This document shows, piece after piece, positions 43,574 to 56,841 of a stretch of DNA of 64,000 nucleotides. The stretch lies in contig JAPPMF010000002.1 of the NCBI GenBank assembly GCA_028819195.1, positions 84,077-148,076 on the forward strand, read 5' to 3'. The notes under the pieces are model-generated. The model was not told the origin of the DNA, searched no databases, and worked only from the letters and a program-made list of their open reading frames with translations. Each line of letters begins with the position of its first letter. The first letter of the stretch is position 1. The position numbers were made by a program, and so were the translations under genes. This DNA comes from Bin55 sp028819195 (lineage in GTDB: Bacteria; Pseudomonadota; Gammaproteobacteria; Pseudomonadales; Azotimanducaceae).

Positions 43574-44682
43574 GACTTTCCTACGTAACGACAACCAAGC
43601 ACTCTCTCAGATTCTGCACCAGTAACGGATCTTATGTTACCAGTCTGTTTGGTTACATACAGGTGAGCGAGATACGCGAAGGCTGCAGCTTCTACAGTGT
43701 CTCCATCAAGTTCATACTTCTCGCAAGGATTTATTTTAAAACTGGGTAAAGACTGCTGTAGCAAGTCGAGAAGGTGTGAATTTAGCCGACCTCCGCCACA
43801 TACGATAACTTCACCTGCCTTACAGCACCATCTCTGAATCGCGTTACTTATAGTTGTACTAGTGAATTGTGTTAGAGTAGCTAATATATCCTCGTCGTCT
43901 GGATTTTGACCTAAGTGGTCGAGAGCTCGGAGTATCCTGTTCAAGTTGAAGTATTCCTTGCCGGTACTCTTGGGTGGTGTTCTTGATAACCAAGGATTGG
44001 AGCAAAGATTCTTGAATAGTTTTTCATTCAAAGTACCGGAAGCGGCCATAGCTCCCTCACTATCGAATGGTCGTGCAAATCTATGTTGTACCCAACGATC
44101 CATGAGAGTATTGCCTGGACCCGTGTCAAATCCGATAACCTCGGCGCGAAGATCTGCTGGTAAGAAAGTCACATTGGCGATTCCACCGATATTAAGAACG
44201 ACTCGATCAAATTCGGGAGTCCTAAACATTACTTCATGAAACTTAGGCACTAGTGGTGCGCCTTGACCACCGCAGGCGATATCGGCAGCACGAAAGTCTG
44301 CGATCGTGTTAATTCCGGTGATTTGTGCGATGCGGTTTGAATCGCCTATTTGCAGCGAGAAACCTGCCGACCCGTCTGGTCGATGTCGAACAGTTTGACC
44401 GTGTGAACCAATTGCGGAAATGCAACTAGGAGCTAGAGTATTTTTCTCAATTAACTCACGAATAGCAAGACCCGTAAAGGTACCGAGTTCAGCGTGGGAA
44501 ATTCCGAAGAGTTCAATGCTATCGTCTTCATTAAACGCTAAGCGCTGAAGATTTGATCTCAGGGTCGCTGGAAAAGGGACTGTTTCGGAGTCGAGGATCT
44601 TAATCTCCGTCGATGCGATATCGACGATGGATAGGTCTAAACCGTCGACGCTAGTCCCCGAAATTGCTCCGATGTAAAGCAC
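43570..44682 (-). CDS. anmK: Anhydro-N-acetylmuramic acid kinase
   Basis: A 370-residue ASKHA-fold kinase that cleaves and phosphorylates 1,6-anhydro-MurNAc to MurNAc-6-P in peptidoglycan recycling. Seen: GAISGTSVDGLDLSIVD, AIGSHGQTVRHRPDG, ADIACGGQGAPLVP, LNIGGIANVTFLP, FDTGPGNTLMD and VCGGGRLNSHL. Length is typical. It lies directly downstream of the M23 peptidase gene (16-base gap), so wall cleavage and recycling genes are linked. Confidence 0.95.
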   Translation of the reverse strand: MLYIGAISGTSVDGLDLSIVDIASTEIKILDSETVPFPATLRSNLQRLAFNEDDSIELFGISHAELGTFTGLAIRELIEKNTLAPSCISAIGSHGQTVRHRPDGSAGFSLQIGDSNRIAQITGINTIADFRAADIACGGQGAPLVPKFHEVMFRTPEFDRVVLNIGGIANVTFLPADLRAEVIGFDTGPGNTLMDRWVQHRFARPFDSEGAMAASGTLNEKLFKNLCSNPWLSRTPPKSTGKEYFNLNRILRALDHLGQNPDDEDILATLTQFTSTTISNAIQRWCCKAGEVIVCGGGRLNSHLLDLLQQSLPSFKINPCEKYELDGDTVEAAAFAYLAHLYVTKQTGNIRSVTGAESERVLGCRYVGKS

Positions 44683-44698
44683 TACTACGCGCTAGACT

Positions 44699-46171
44699 TC
44701 AATTATTGGCAACTGGTTCTGCCGACTCTCTGTGTTTTGCATACATGGAGTTCATGCGTGCGAAGATTTCGTCTGCATGACTGCGAAATTGCTCCAATTG
44801 CTCTTCGGTCATAGGTTCGCCACCAGGGAGTTCAACTGTACGGGGATTTTTATGAACACCGTTTACGAGAAATTCATAATGGAGATGAGGTCCAGTCGCG
44901 TAACCGGTCATACCAACACTACCAATTCTTTGTCCTTGTCTAACTTTTGCACCAGGTTTCATCGCTGGGTCAATTCGATGTAAATGTAAGTACTTGGTCG
45001 TATAGATTGGACCGTGACGGATCACCACGTAATTCCCGTTTGCCCTGGTGCGACCTGCTCGAGAAACCGTCCCGGCACCGGTTGCGTAAACGGGTGTTCC
45101 CGTCGGCGCGGCATAGTCGATGCCATTGTGTGGCATAACGATTTTGTGGATGGGATGTAAGCGCTTGGGGTTAAATTCGGACGATACTCGGGTGAATTCC
45201 ACCGGAGTACGCAAAAACCGTTTCTTGGTTGAGTCGCCATTACGTTCAAAATAGCCAGCCGACACTTCGTCTGCTTCATATTGAACGATTTCATAGGTAC
45301 GACCTCTGTTTTCAAAAATTAATCCGATGATTTCACCATCTGTGTCGTAAATACCGTCTATGTAATTTTCGTAGTACAGAATCTGGTAGGAATCACCGGG
45401 GTGAATATCGTGGTAAAAATCGATATCCCATTGTAGTAGTTTGGGGATGCGCCATAGTGTCTTTTCTTTTTTGACCCCCGCATCTAAACCAGCGGAGATC
45501 ACTCCTTCATTTTTCGCGATTTCGACGGCTTGGAATGTTTCCTTATAGGAGACTTCTTTGCGAATGATTTCGCTAATGAAATTGTCATTATCTCGCAACA
45601 ACACCAAGCTAGTCAACTTGTCTCGGTGGTACTTAAATTGAGTTAACTCGCCATGGGTGTTTTTCTGGTACTCCATTTCTTGACCAACATCGATACGTCG
45701 GAAGTCCCAGCCGTCTGGACAAGCTTTTTCAATCGCAAGTAAATCGAGTTGCGAAAGTCCTATTTTGTCAAATATTTCAGAAAGTGTGTCGCCTTTTTGC
45801 ACGGTGATCTGCTGTAATTCGTCCGACTTGCCCGCGCGAGTCAAAATCTGCTCATTTGGAACAATTCCTGTTGAGGAACCGTTCACGATGGTTTCTTCAC
45901 TAACAAAATTGATCGGCCCCTGAAGAGCAAGTTCACTCTCTGAAATTGCTGGATCAATTACCAAGTTATTGGCAGAGTCCGTTACATCGTCACTAGAATC
46001 AGTTGCAGTAGGTTTTTCAGAGAAGAAAATTAGCAAAAAAGTAACGGCAACAAATAAGGTACCAGCTACGATAAAGTGTTTCGAACGAAGGGTCGACCGC
46101 ATAGTGTTAGTTTCGTAATCCTCGTGAGTAGATTTGGTGTGAAAATCTCGAAAATTCAGATTTTGAGACAA
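44699..46171 (-). CDS. M23 family murein DD-endopeptidase (MepM-like)
   Basis: A 490-residue envelope protein. A short cytoplasmic lead is followed by one N-terminal membrane anchor (HFIVAGTLFVAVTFLLIFF). A LysM/OapA-like part follows (ITVQKGDTLSEIFDKIGLS, about residues 120-165), then a middle domain, and the LytM metallopeptidase domain with zinc ligands in MPHNGIDYAAP and GPHLHYEFLVNG (about residues 345-455). Such proteins cut peptide crosslinks to let the sacculus grow. It is probably co-transcribed with anmK and divergent from tyrS across a 248-base gap that must contain both promoters. Confidence 0.92.
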   Translation of the reverse strand: MSQNLNFRDFHTKSTHEDYETNTMRSTLRSKHFIVAGTLFVAVTFLLIFFSEKPTATDSSDDVTDSANNLVIDPAISESELALQGPINFVSEETIVNGSSTGIVPNEQILTRAGKSDELQQITVQKGDTLSEIFDKIGLSQLDLLAIEKACPDGWDFRRIDVGQEMEYQKNTHGELTQFKYHRDKLTSLVLLRDNDNFISEIIRKEVSYKETFQAVEIAKNEGVISAGLDAGVKKEKTLWRIPKLLQWDIDFYHDIHPGDSYQILYYENYIDGIYDTDGEIIGLIFENRGRTYEIVQYEADEVSAGYFERNGDSTKKRFLRTPVEFTRVSSEFNPKRLHPIHKIVMPHNGIDYAAPTGTPVYATGAGTVSRAGRTRANGNYVVIRHGPIYTTKYLHLHRIDPAMKPGAKVRQGQRIGSVGMTGYATGPHLHYEFLVNGVHKNPRTVELPGGEPMTEEQLEQFRSHADEIFARMNSMYAKHRESAEPVANN

Positions 46172-46419
46172 AAACTCATGCGGTTTGAGGTTCCAGACCG
46201 GTATTGCTGAACATGATCAGGATTGTTATAGACGTCACTGACTAACTGACGATCCTTGTCTATCATTTACTTCTCTCCATGCGCCTCGTCGTGAGTCAAG
46301 TGCGCGTCTTCGCTGATAATTATAAGATAACCAGCCCGTGAATGTATTGAAAATTGAATCGCGAAACCTGTTTCGTTGAATCATAGAATCTATCATTTCC
46401 AAATACAGCGAACTACCAA

Positions 46420-47703
46420 ATGACCTCTGACCAACCAAGAAATGTACTCAACGATCTGCAGGGTCGCAAGATCGTCTCGGACGTCTCTAATGAAGAACTA
46501 CTAGCGAAGCATCTGAGTTCAGGGGTTCGTACAGTTTATGCTGGCTTTGATCCGACAGCTGCAAGTCTGCACGTTGGTCATTTAATTCCACTGTCGGTGT
46601 TACGCCGTTTTCAAATAGCGGGACACAATACGATCGCACTCATTGGCGGTGCAACCGGACTCATCGGCGATCCATCTGGTAAGTCAGCTGAACGCCAACT
46701 CAACGATCAATCGGTAGTTATGGATTGGGTTGAACGGCAGCGAGAGCAGATCTGTCGTTTTTTAAACTTTGATGGTTCTTCGCCACCACAAATTGTGAAC
46801 AACCTTGATTGGACTGAGAATCTCGACGTGATTTCCTATTTGCGTGACATAGGAAAACACTTTTCGGTGAATGCCATGATGCAACGTGACAATGTGCGGA
46901 CTAGATTAGAACGAGAAGAGAGTGGAATTTCTTATACAGAATTCAGTTATATGCTGTTACAAGCCTATGATTTTGTGGAACTTGCTAAACGTTTTGATTG
47001 CACGGTTCAAGTAGGTGGTTCGGATCAGTGGGGAAATATCCTCAGTGGGGTTGATTTAGTTCGTCGCTTACTGCAAAAACAAGCTTTTGCGATTACACTT
47101 AGTTTGCTAACGGATAGCGAAGGCGCCAAGTTCGGCAAGACAGCTAGGGGTGCGGTCTGGCTTGACGCTACTTTAACTTCACCATATTCCTTCTATCAGT
47201 ACTGGATGAATATAGCCGATACCGATGTGCCGTTTTTGGTGAATATGTTGAGTTTTGTAGATTCACAGAAACGAAAAGAGTTACTGGCTGCCCATGCGGT
47301 AAAACCAGAATTGAGAGAGGCACAACGAGCGCTCGCACGGGAGTTGACAGAATGGGTGCACGGAACTGATGGTCTTGCTTCAGCGACGAGAATCACGGAT
47401 GTGTTATTTGGTGGTCAACTTGAGAATCTCACTGAAGGTGATTTGGAGCAGTTGTGGCAAGACGGGTTGGATCGTGCTGAAGTTAAGTCTGAACAGGACT
47501 TACCCGTGGTAATGTGTGAGGTTAGTCTTGCCAATTCGCGCGGTGCTGCACGACGATTGATTGAGAGTCGAAGTGTACGAGTTAACAATCACTCAGTAAC
47601 TGATGTTCACTATGCGCTAACCCGCGAACAGGCATTGTTTGGTCGGTTTCATTTGATTCGGCGGGGGAAGAAGGCTTGGGGTATCGTACAGCACGAGGAC
47701 TAG
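46420..47703 (+). CDS. tyrS: Tyrosyl-tRNA synthetase
   Basis: A 427-residue class I synthetase of the E. coli TyrS type. It has the HIGH-like motif FDPTAASLHVGHLIPL, QVGGSDQWGN (tyrosine and ATP binding), the KMSKS-like KFGKTARGAVWL, and a C-terminal S4 RNA-binding domain (ARRLIESRSVRVNNHSVTD). It sits immediately upstream of the rrn operon, the same neighbour as in Pseudomonas. Confidence 0.97.
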   Translation: MTSDQPRNVLNDLQGRKIVSDVSNEELLAKHLSSGVRTVYAGFDPTAASLHVGHLIPLSVLRRFQIAGHNTIALIGGATGLIGDPSGKSAERQLNDQSVVMDWVERQREQICRFLNFDGSSPPQIVNNLDWTENLDVISYLRDIGKHFSVNAMMQRDNVRTRLEREESGISYTEFSYMLLQAYDFVELAKRFDCTVQVGGSDQWGNILSGVDLVRRLLQKQAFAITLSLLTDSEGAKFGKTARGAVWLDATLTSPYSFYQYWMNIADTDVPFLVNMLSFVDSQKRKELLAAHAVKPELREAQRALARELTEWVHGTDGLASATRITDVLFGGQLENLTEGDLEQLWQDGLDRAEVKSEQDLPVVMCEVSLANSRGAARRLIESRSVRVNNHSVTDVHYALTREQALFGRFHLIRRGKKAWGIVQHED

Positions 47704-47837
47704 GGGATTTGTTTGTCGGGATGTGGTAGTCGGTGTTTGCGACGATGTAAAAAGCGACGTTTATTGAAGGAAAGCAAACTTTCCCGAGGAACGAAGCTTG
47801 ATTCGAAAATGTATCAGGAACGATGAAAAAGATCGAA

Positions 47838-47908
47838 AATTTACAAATTTTTGATATTTTTGTATTAAATTTCTTGCGTTTTCACTTTCATTCCGTAGAA
47901 TACACAAT
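47838..47908 (+). promoter_or_regulatory. rrn promoter with UP element
   Basis: TTGCGT (47874-47879) and TAGAAT (47896-47901) are separated by 16 bases, the short spacing common in rrn promoters. They are preceded by some 35 bases of A/T tracts typical of an UP element. The start of transcription would be near 47908, about 170 bases before 16S. Confidence 0.75.
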
Positions 47909-47966
47909 CCTTTGTCACGCTTCCATGTCGATTCGAAACAACTTTTCGACCGTCAGAGGTGTGACC

Positions 47967-47978
47967 TGATCTTTAAAA
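47967..47978 (+). promoter_or_regulatory. boxA-like antitermination site in the rrn leader
   Basis: TGATCTTTAAAA resembles boxA (TGCTCTTTAACA). It lies between promoter and 16S, where the Nus complex (including the NusA of this window) would load. Confidence 0.65.
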
Positions 47979-48078
47979 ACTAAGCAAGCCATTCGTGTGG
48001 GCGCTTGATGATTTGAGTTAGAGTCACGGTTAGAAAAAACGATTGATGTCGAGTAATCGACGTCCTAAAAAAACATAT

Positions 48079-49611
<1,533 letters not shown>

Positions 49612-49751
49612 ACCTTAAATTTTGATCGGCCGGCAACCGGCGCTCACGGTAATACCATGAGACACCGACCCGAGTCGATCCAGTACCCCTGACTCTAACG
49701 CAGTCAAGTACTGCACGAATGGTTTTGCTTTTTTTGGTAGCAAGCCGGTCT

Positions 49752-49828
49752 GGGTTTGTAGCTCAGTAGGTTAGAGCGCGCCCCTGATAAGGGCGAGGTC
49801 GGTGGTTCAAATCCACCCAGACCCACCA
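49752..49828 (+). tRNA. tRNA-Ile (anticodon GAT)
   Basis: A 77-base tRNA with acceptor GGGTTTG/CAGACCC, anticodon loop CTGATAA, T-loop GGTTCAAATCC and encoded CCA. It lies in the 16S-23S spacer in the usual first position. Confidence 0.97.
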
Positions 49829-49855
49829 ATTACGTACTTGTAAAAGCGTAGAGAT

Positions 49856-49931
49856 GGGGCCGTAGCTCAGCTGGGAGAGCGACTGCCTTGCACGCAGTAG
49901 GTCAGGAGTTCGATCCTCCTCGGCTCCACCA
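49856..49931 (+). tRNA. tRNA-Ala (anticodon TGC)
   Basis: A 76-base tRNA with acceptor GGGGCCG/CGGCTCC, including the G3-T70 pair that is the alanine identity element. Anticodon loop CTTGCAC, encoded CCA. It is 27 bases after tRNA-Ile in the rrn spacer. Confidence 0.97.
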
Positions 49932-49983
49932 ATTTATCTCGATCGTGGAAACGCAACGAAGGTAAAGGCTACCGCAAAGATCT

Positions 49984-49995
49984 TGTTCTTTAACA
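49984..49995 (+). promoter_or_regulatory. boxA in the 16S-23S spacer
   Basis: TGTTCTTTAACA is an almost perfect boxA antitermination element in the usual place between tRNA-Ala and 23S. Confidence 0.8.
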
Positions 49996-50177
49996 ATTAG
50001 GAGTCGAAAGAATCACCGCAATTACAAGCGCGTTTAGCGTATCAATGTGGTGTGTAAACACCGTTGATACGTATGATCTATGTTGATACATTGATTATTA
50101 AAAAAATATGGTATGTTGGCGAAAGTTCTAGTAGAACCAATAATCGGGTGGTACGATTTACGTGCTTCCGGTTATAT

Positions 50178-53090
<2,913 letters not shown>

Positions 53091-53185
53091 TATAACCGGC
53101 CGAACGTGTATCGACCGGTTTACCAACATCTATTTTGAATGTGTTGTAATGCCGTGATTCGTTCGATTCCCTAGATAAATTATTT

Positions 53186-53302
53186 TCCTGACGATCATAG
53201 CGAGATTGAACCACCTGAATCCATTTCGAACTCAGAAGTGAAACGTCTCTGCGCCGATGGTAGTGTGGGGTTTCCCTATGTGAGAGTAGGACGTTGTCAG
53301 GA
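53186..53302 (+). rRNA. rrf: 5S ribosomal RNA
   Basis: About 117 bases. The terminal stem TCCTGAC/GTCAGGA, the loop CCGAACTCAGAAGTGAAAC-like core (here TCGAACTCAGAAGTGAAAC) and GCGCCGATGGTAGTGTGGGG are typical of proteobacterial 5S. Confidence 0.97.
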
Positions 53303-53330
53303 GTCTACTGGTTAAAGTTAGAAAGTTAAA

Positions 53331-53357
53331 AGAGCCGTTTTGAACGGCTCTTTTTTT
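53331..53357 (+). terminator. rrn operon terminator
   Basis: The stem AGAGCCGTT / AACGGCTCT with a three-base loop is followed by seven Ts, 28 bases after 5S. Confidence 0.93.
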
Positions 53358-53395
53358 GGCTGTCGTGTTAGCGACTGAATTAGCTTTCGCAATTA

Positions 53396-53923
53396 CTATT
53401 CGGGCGTGATATCAACAGTACAATCGACTTCGTCTTCAGTCATGTCACGAATGAGGTCAATGGTTTTATTGCTCTCTCGCTCGGCTGCTAAAACGGTGCG
53501 AGCGTAGGATAACAACAAGCAGTATTTCTCTTTATCGTCGAATTCCCTCTCTTCTGCGTATTCTAGGATCCAAGCTTTTATCTTTTCATCTTTCCATTCC
53601 AATTTGTTGTGCAGGTATTCGCACCAATGTTTCACCGATTTATCGTCGTCAGTTTCAACTGCTTTGACTAATTCAGGTACGGCAACGGAAGTCCAATAGC
53701 CAAAGTAGTAAGCCACTCCAACCAGCTGGTAGAATTCAGATAGCTCTAGGAAAACTCTAATCTGTGATGGTTCGGTTTCGGTTACCTCTTCGGACACCTC
53801 TTCGTTCAATTCGACTGTTGGAGTTGTAGTTTCTAAAGCTAAAAGCTGAGCAAGTGATGTCACAAGGAGAGTTAAGACAACTCCCAGAGCAAAAGCCAAG
53901 ACTAGGGTAAAGCTTTTATTCAT
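53396..53923 (-). CDS. Hypothetical exported or membrane-anchored protein
   Basis: A 175-residue protein that I do not recognise. The N-terminus is a clear hydrophobic signal or anchor (FTLVLAFALGVVLTLLVTSLAQLLAL). A Glu/Thr-rich stretch follows, then a mostly helical, charged domain with three cysteines (about residues 60-170). It is transcribed towards the rrn terminator and divergently from the TlpA-like gene at 54024, with a 100-base shared promoter gap. This suggests, but does not prove, a link with the redox genes. Confidence 0.7.
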   Translation of the reverse strand: MNKSFTLVLAFALGVVLTLLVTSLAQLLALETTTPTVELNEEVSEEVTETEPSQIRVFLELSEFYQLVGVAYYFGYWTSVAVPELVKAVETDDDKSVKHWCEYLHNKLEWKDEKIKAWILEYAEEREFDDKEKYCLLLSYARTVLAAERESNKTIDLIRDMTEDEVDCTVDITPE

Positions 53924-54023
53924 GATTAGGATCGGTTCCTGTGGTAATTAAGTCACTATATAGAACGTGAATTACTTGAATTGAATATTATGTTACACGT
54001 TATTCTTTTGGAACTTTATTGGT

Positions 54024-55292
54024 ATGGAACTTAGAAATAGAGTTTTCAGTACTTTGTTGAGTGTGTTAGTCTTGGGTTTGTTGATGGCTTGTAATTCTCA
54101 AACTACTGCACCGAATCAACAACTGTCGCTCACTGGAGACGTCTCGGCCGCCTACAACAATGGTCGCTTCGTTATCTGGACTCCGAAGGAGGACGAGCCA
54201 CAGTCCACAGGAATGGCTCCGGCTATGAGTATGAGTTCGGCTAGTAACGACGGCACTAAACAATTTAGTATCACCGATTCACTCAACGTTGTTGCCGAAG
54301 CACCAATCGGTGAAGACGGTACTTTTGCGCTTGAGACGACGGTTGACACAGTGCAGCAGGTGTACTTTTACATTCTCGATGCGACTAATGAAGATGGTAT
54401 GACTTTAGCACCAACGAAAGGTCAGCAGTTCATTTTAGAGCCTGGTAATCTGACTTTGACGATGAATCGACACAGAAAGTTTGTTGTATCTGGGGGATAC
54501 TTCAACGACGAAGTTTTTAATTCGTGGAAGACAAGTGAGAAGTACACGAGTTCGCAAGAAGATTATTATGACTTCATCACTTCGCCCTCCGAAGAGGCGA
54601 CGGAAGAAGAGCAACTTGCGCGGGCGGAACGAATTTCTGAGCTTTCCAGTCGACTGTTAGATATAGAGAGTGAGGGACGCCGGGAAGTCGCGTTGCTGCA
54701 CGAAGACCCCGAGGTGAGAAAACTTGTGTTGCAAACTACGTGGTTGATCGACTCCTGGTATAACGATGCTGTCAAGGAACTGAGCGAAGAGTTACCAGAT
54801 GACCCTTGGGTCACTGAAGCTTTACAGCAAGTCGAAATACGAATAGAGGCAGCGAAAGCCCGCGAACAATTTGCCATTGGTAAGACAGTCAAAGACTTCA
54901 CCGCGGCTACATTGTCAGGCGAGGAAGTCACACTACTTGAACTCGTCGAGGGTAAAAGTGTGGTTTTGTTAGAGTTTTGGGCCTCCTGGTGTGGCCCATG
55001 TCGAGTTGAAATTCCACATATGAAGGAAGCTTACGATCGGTTTAAAGACAAAGGATTTGAGATTGTGTCCTTTACTATCGATGACTTTCATGAAGATTGG
55101 GAATTAGCCTCGGAGGAAGAAGAACTGCCGTGGTTAAATTTAGGAATGGGGACCGAAGCCGAAGCGGCTAAAGCTTATAGTGTTGTCGGCGTACCAGATA
55201 GTTATTTGTTTGATGCGCGTACGAACACTATCATCGCTCGAGGATTACGAGGTAAGGCTTTGGATCAAGCCTTAGAAGAAGAGTTACTTTAA
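54024..55292 (+). CDS. TlpA-like thioredoxin-domain lipoprotein (paralogue B)
   Basis: A 422-residue predicted lipoprotein. The signal peptide ends LGLLMAC (lipobox Cys near residue 23). The N-terminal beta-rich part resembles the DUF4369-type region of its paralogues; an acidic helical linker follows (about residues 170-280). The C-terminal thioredoxin fold has WASWCGPCRVEIPHMKE with an intact CxxC and the cis-Pro region VVGVPDSYLFD. It is predicted to act in the periplasm at a membrane as a thiol reductase or disulfide exchanger. It opens a same-strand run with two further paralogues; the next gene begins 31 bases after its stop. Confidence 0.78.
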   Translation: MELRNRVFSTLLSVLVLGLLMACNSQTTAPNQQLSLTGDVSAAYNNGRFVIWTPKEDEPQSTGMAPAMSMSSASNDGTKQFSITDSLNVVAEAPIGEDGTFALETTVDTVQQVYFYILDATNEDGMTLAPTKGQQFILEPGNLTLTMNRHRKFVVSGGYFNDEVFNSWKTSEKYTSSQEDYYDFITSPSEEATEEEQLARAERISELSSRLLDIESEGRREVALLHEDPEVRKLVLQTTWLIDSWYNDAVKELSEELPDDPWVTEALQQVEIRIEAAKAREQFAIGKTVKDFTAATLSGEEVTLLELVEGKSVVLLEFWASWCGPCRVEIPHMKEAYDRFKDKGFEIVSFTIDDFHEDWELASEEEELPWLNLGMGTEAEAAKAYSVVGVPDSYLFDARTNTIIARGLRGKALDQALEEELL

Positions 55293-55323
55293 AGACCAGA
55301 TTTAACGATCAAGAATTCTTGAC

Positions 55324-56790
55324 ATGACGCATCATACGAACCGCACTTGCAACCGAAGCAAAGTTTTTTTGCCTGCCATCATATTGACATGGTTGGTCGG
55401 TTTACTTAGTGGTTGTGGTTCGACGAGTGATGAATTTCGCGTTTCGGTGGATTTAACGGGTCTCTTTGAAGCTATGACTGACGATGAGAGTTTCGCGACA
55501 GGAGAAAAGCGATTTATCCTTTCGTATTTTGCTTACGATTCCGATAATCAAATCAACAAAGCTTCTGAACTTGACAACCGAATCATTGAAACGGCAAAAT
55601 TTGACATTGTAGGCCGAATCGACGAACCGCATCTGTGTGAGGTTGCGATCGAATATCCTAGTCGTGACGGTGTGACATACCAGGGAGAAACTGCCATTAT
55701 CGGTCCAGCATCTGAAATTCAAGTAGGATTCGATGCTATCAAAAACAGAATTACCGTTACTGGAAACGAGTGGCACTACCGGCTTATTTCGAGCAATCCT
55801 AAGGCTGATGCGTTAGATGAAGCTACCGAACAGTTTTATGCGATGCACAAGGAATGGACAAACCAATCGCGACAGGAAGATGGTTCCCTTTCGGTACCGG
55901 ATCGTGGCGAGCGTTGGACTACTTCCTTTCTAGCTGATTTATCGGAGAACCATACTGAAAACACTTCTATTCGCCTATCGTCTGATGTCGATATAGATTG
56001 TTCGATTTTCCAAGAAGACGAACCTAATATTGATCCTGATTTGTATCGAATAGGTGATAATTGGCCGGAAAACCTGATCGCTGCTTACGAGCAAATGAGG
56101 CAGTACAGAAACCAACACGTCTCCGAAGTCGCGAAATCTTCTTCCGATCCGATGGACCGATTACTAGCGTTGGAAGCCGGTGGTTTGGGTTGGACAGGGA
56201 AGATTGACGCGGTCGTCGAGAGATTACAGGTTTATGACGAAATCGCCGAAAGTTTTTCGCCGTCTCAAGTAGCTCGACGGATTGAACCGGAACGACAACG
56301 ACTCAGAAATATAATCAAAATTTATGACGAGAATAAAGCGATAGTACCAGGTCAATTTGCACCATCGTTTGTTGCTACAGATCAGGCAGGAAACGATGTG
56401 ACTTTGGAAACTATACTTGCAGAACACGAGGTGGTGTTGCTCTATTTCAACTTTGGTTGGATGGAAATCGATGCAGATCATTTCGTTGCACTCGAGCGAC
56501 TACAGAACAAATTTGGTAGTCGTGGGTTAGCAATTGTGTCGATTTACGTTAATACCAACGAAACTTACTGGGACTCATCGAAGTTTGATACCCCATGGCA
56601 GACTTTAGTGTTGTTTCGTCCTGATAATTGGTTTGAGAGTGATCCTATTATTCTTAGTTATGGCATACTCGGAGCGCCAAAGGTGTTATTGGTGGATGAC
56701 TCGAGTTGCATTATGAAGCTGAATCCAACTTTCGCTGAGTTGGAGTTATTTCTCGATTCCGCGCTGGTCGGTACAACTGATCACGAATAG
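55324..56790 (+). CDS. TlpA-like lipoprotein without catalytic cysteines (paralogue C)
   Basis: A 488-residue predicted lipoprotein (lipobox LLSGC). The same plan as its neighbours is present: a beta-rich N-terminal part, a helical middle with DPMDRLLALEAG (matching DAIDRLLAMEQD in paralogue D), the lead-in KAIVPGQFAPSFVATDQAGNDV, then a thioredoxin-like fold. Where the others have WASWCGPC this one reads NFGWMEID (56449-56472), so both active-site cysteines and the preceding Trp-Ala-Ser are gone. The later GILGAPKVLLVDDSSC still shows the cis-Pro region. It cannot do dithiol redox chemistry; a binding, chaperone or competitor role is possible but unproven. The frame is intact and well formed, so it is not an obvious pseudogene. 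Confidence 0.75.
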   Translation: MTHHTNRTCNRSKVFLPAIILTWLVGLLSGCGSTSDEFRVSVDLTGLFEAMTDDESFATGEKRFILSYFAYDSDNQINKASELDNRIIETAKFDIVGRIDEPHLCEVAIEYPSRDGVTYQGETAIIGPASEIQVGFDAIKNRITVTGNEWHYRLISSNPKADALDEATEQFYAMHKEWTNQSRQEDGSLSVPDRGERWTTSFLADLSENHTENTSIRLSSDVDIDCSIFQEDEPNIDPDLYRIGDNWPENLIAAYEQMRQYRNQHVSEVAKSSSDPMDRLLALEAGGLGWTGKIDAVVERLQVYDEIAESFSPSQVARRIEPERQRLRNIIKIYDENKAIVPGQFAPSFVATDQAGNDVTLETILAEHEVVLLYFNFGWMEIDADHFVALERLQNKFGSRGLAIVSIYVNTNETYWDSSKFDTPWQTLVLFRPDNWFESDPIILSYGILGAPKVLLVDDSSCIMKLNPTFAELELFLDSALVGTTDHE

Positions 56791-56841
56791 CTCTTTTAAG
56801 CTAGCGCACTTACACGATCTACACTTGAGGTACATTCACCC

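Larger units (their letters stand above)
47704..48078 (+). other. rrn promoter and leader region
   Basis: No gene is present. The left part is the tyrS 3' region; the centre is a very AT-rich stretch (about 47838-47872), a likely UP element; the right part is the 16S leader with promoter and boxA listed separately. RNase III processing stems flanking 16S were not traced base by base. Confidence 0.7.
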
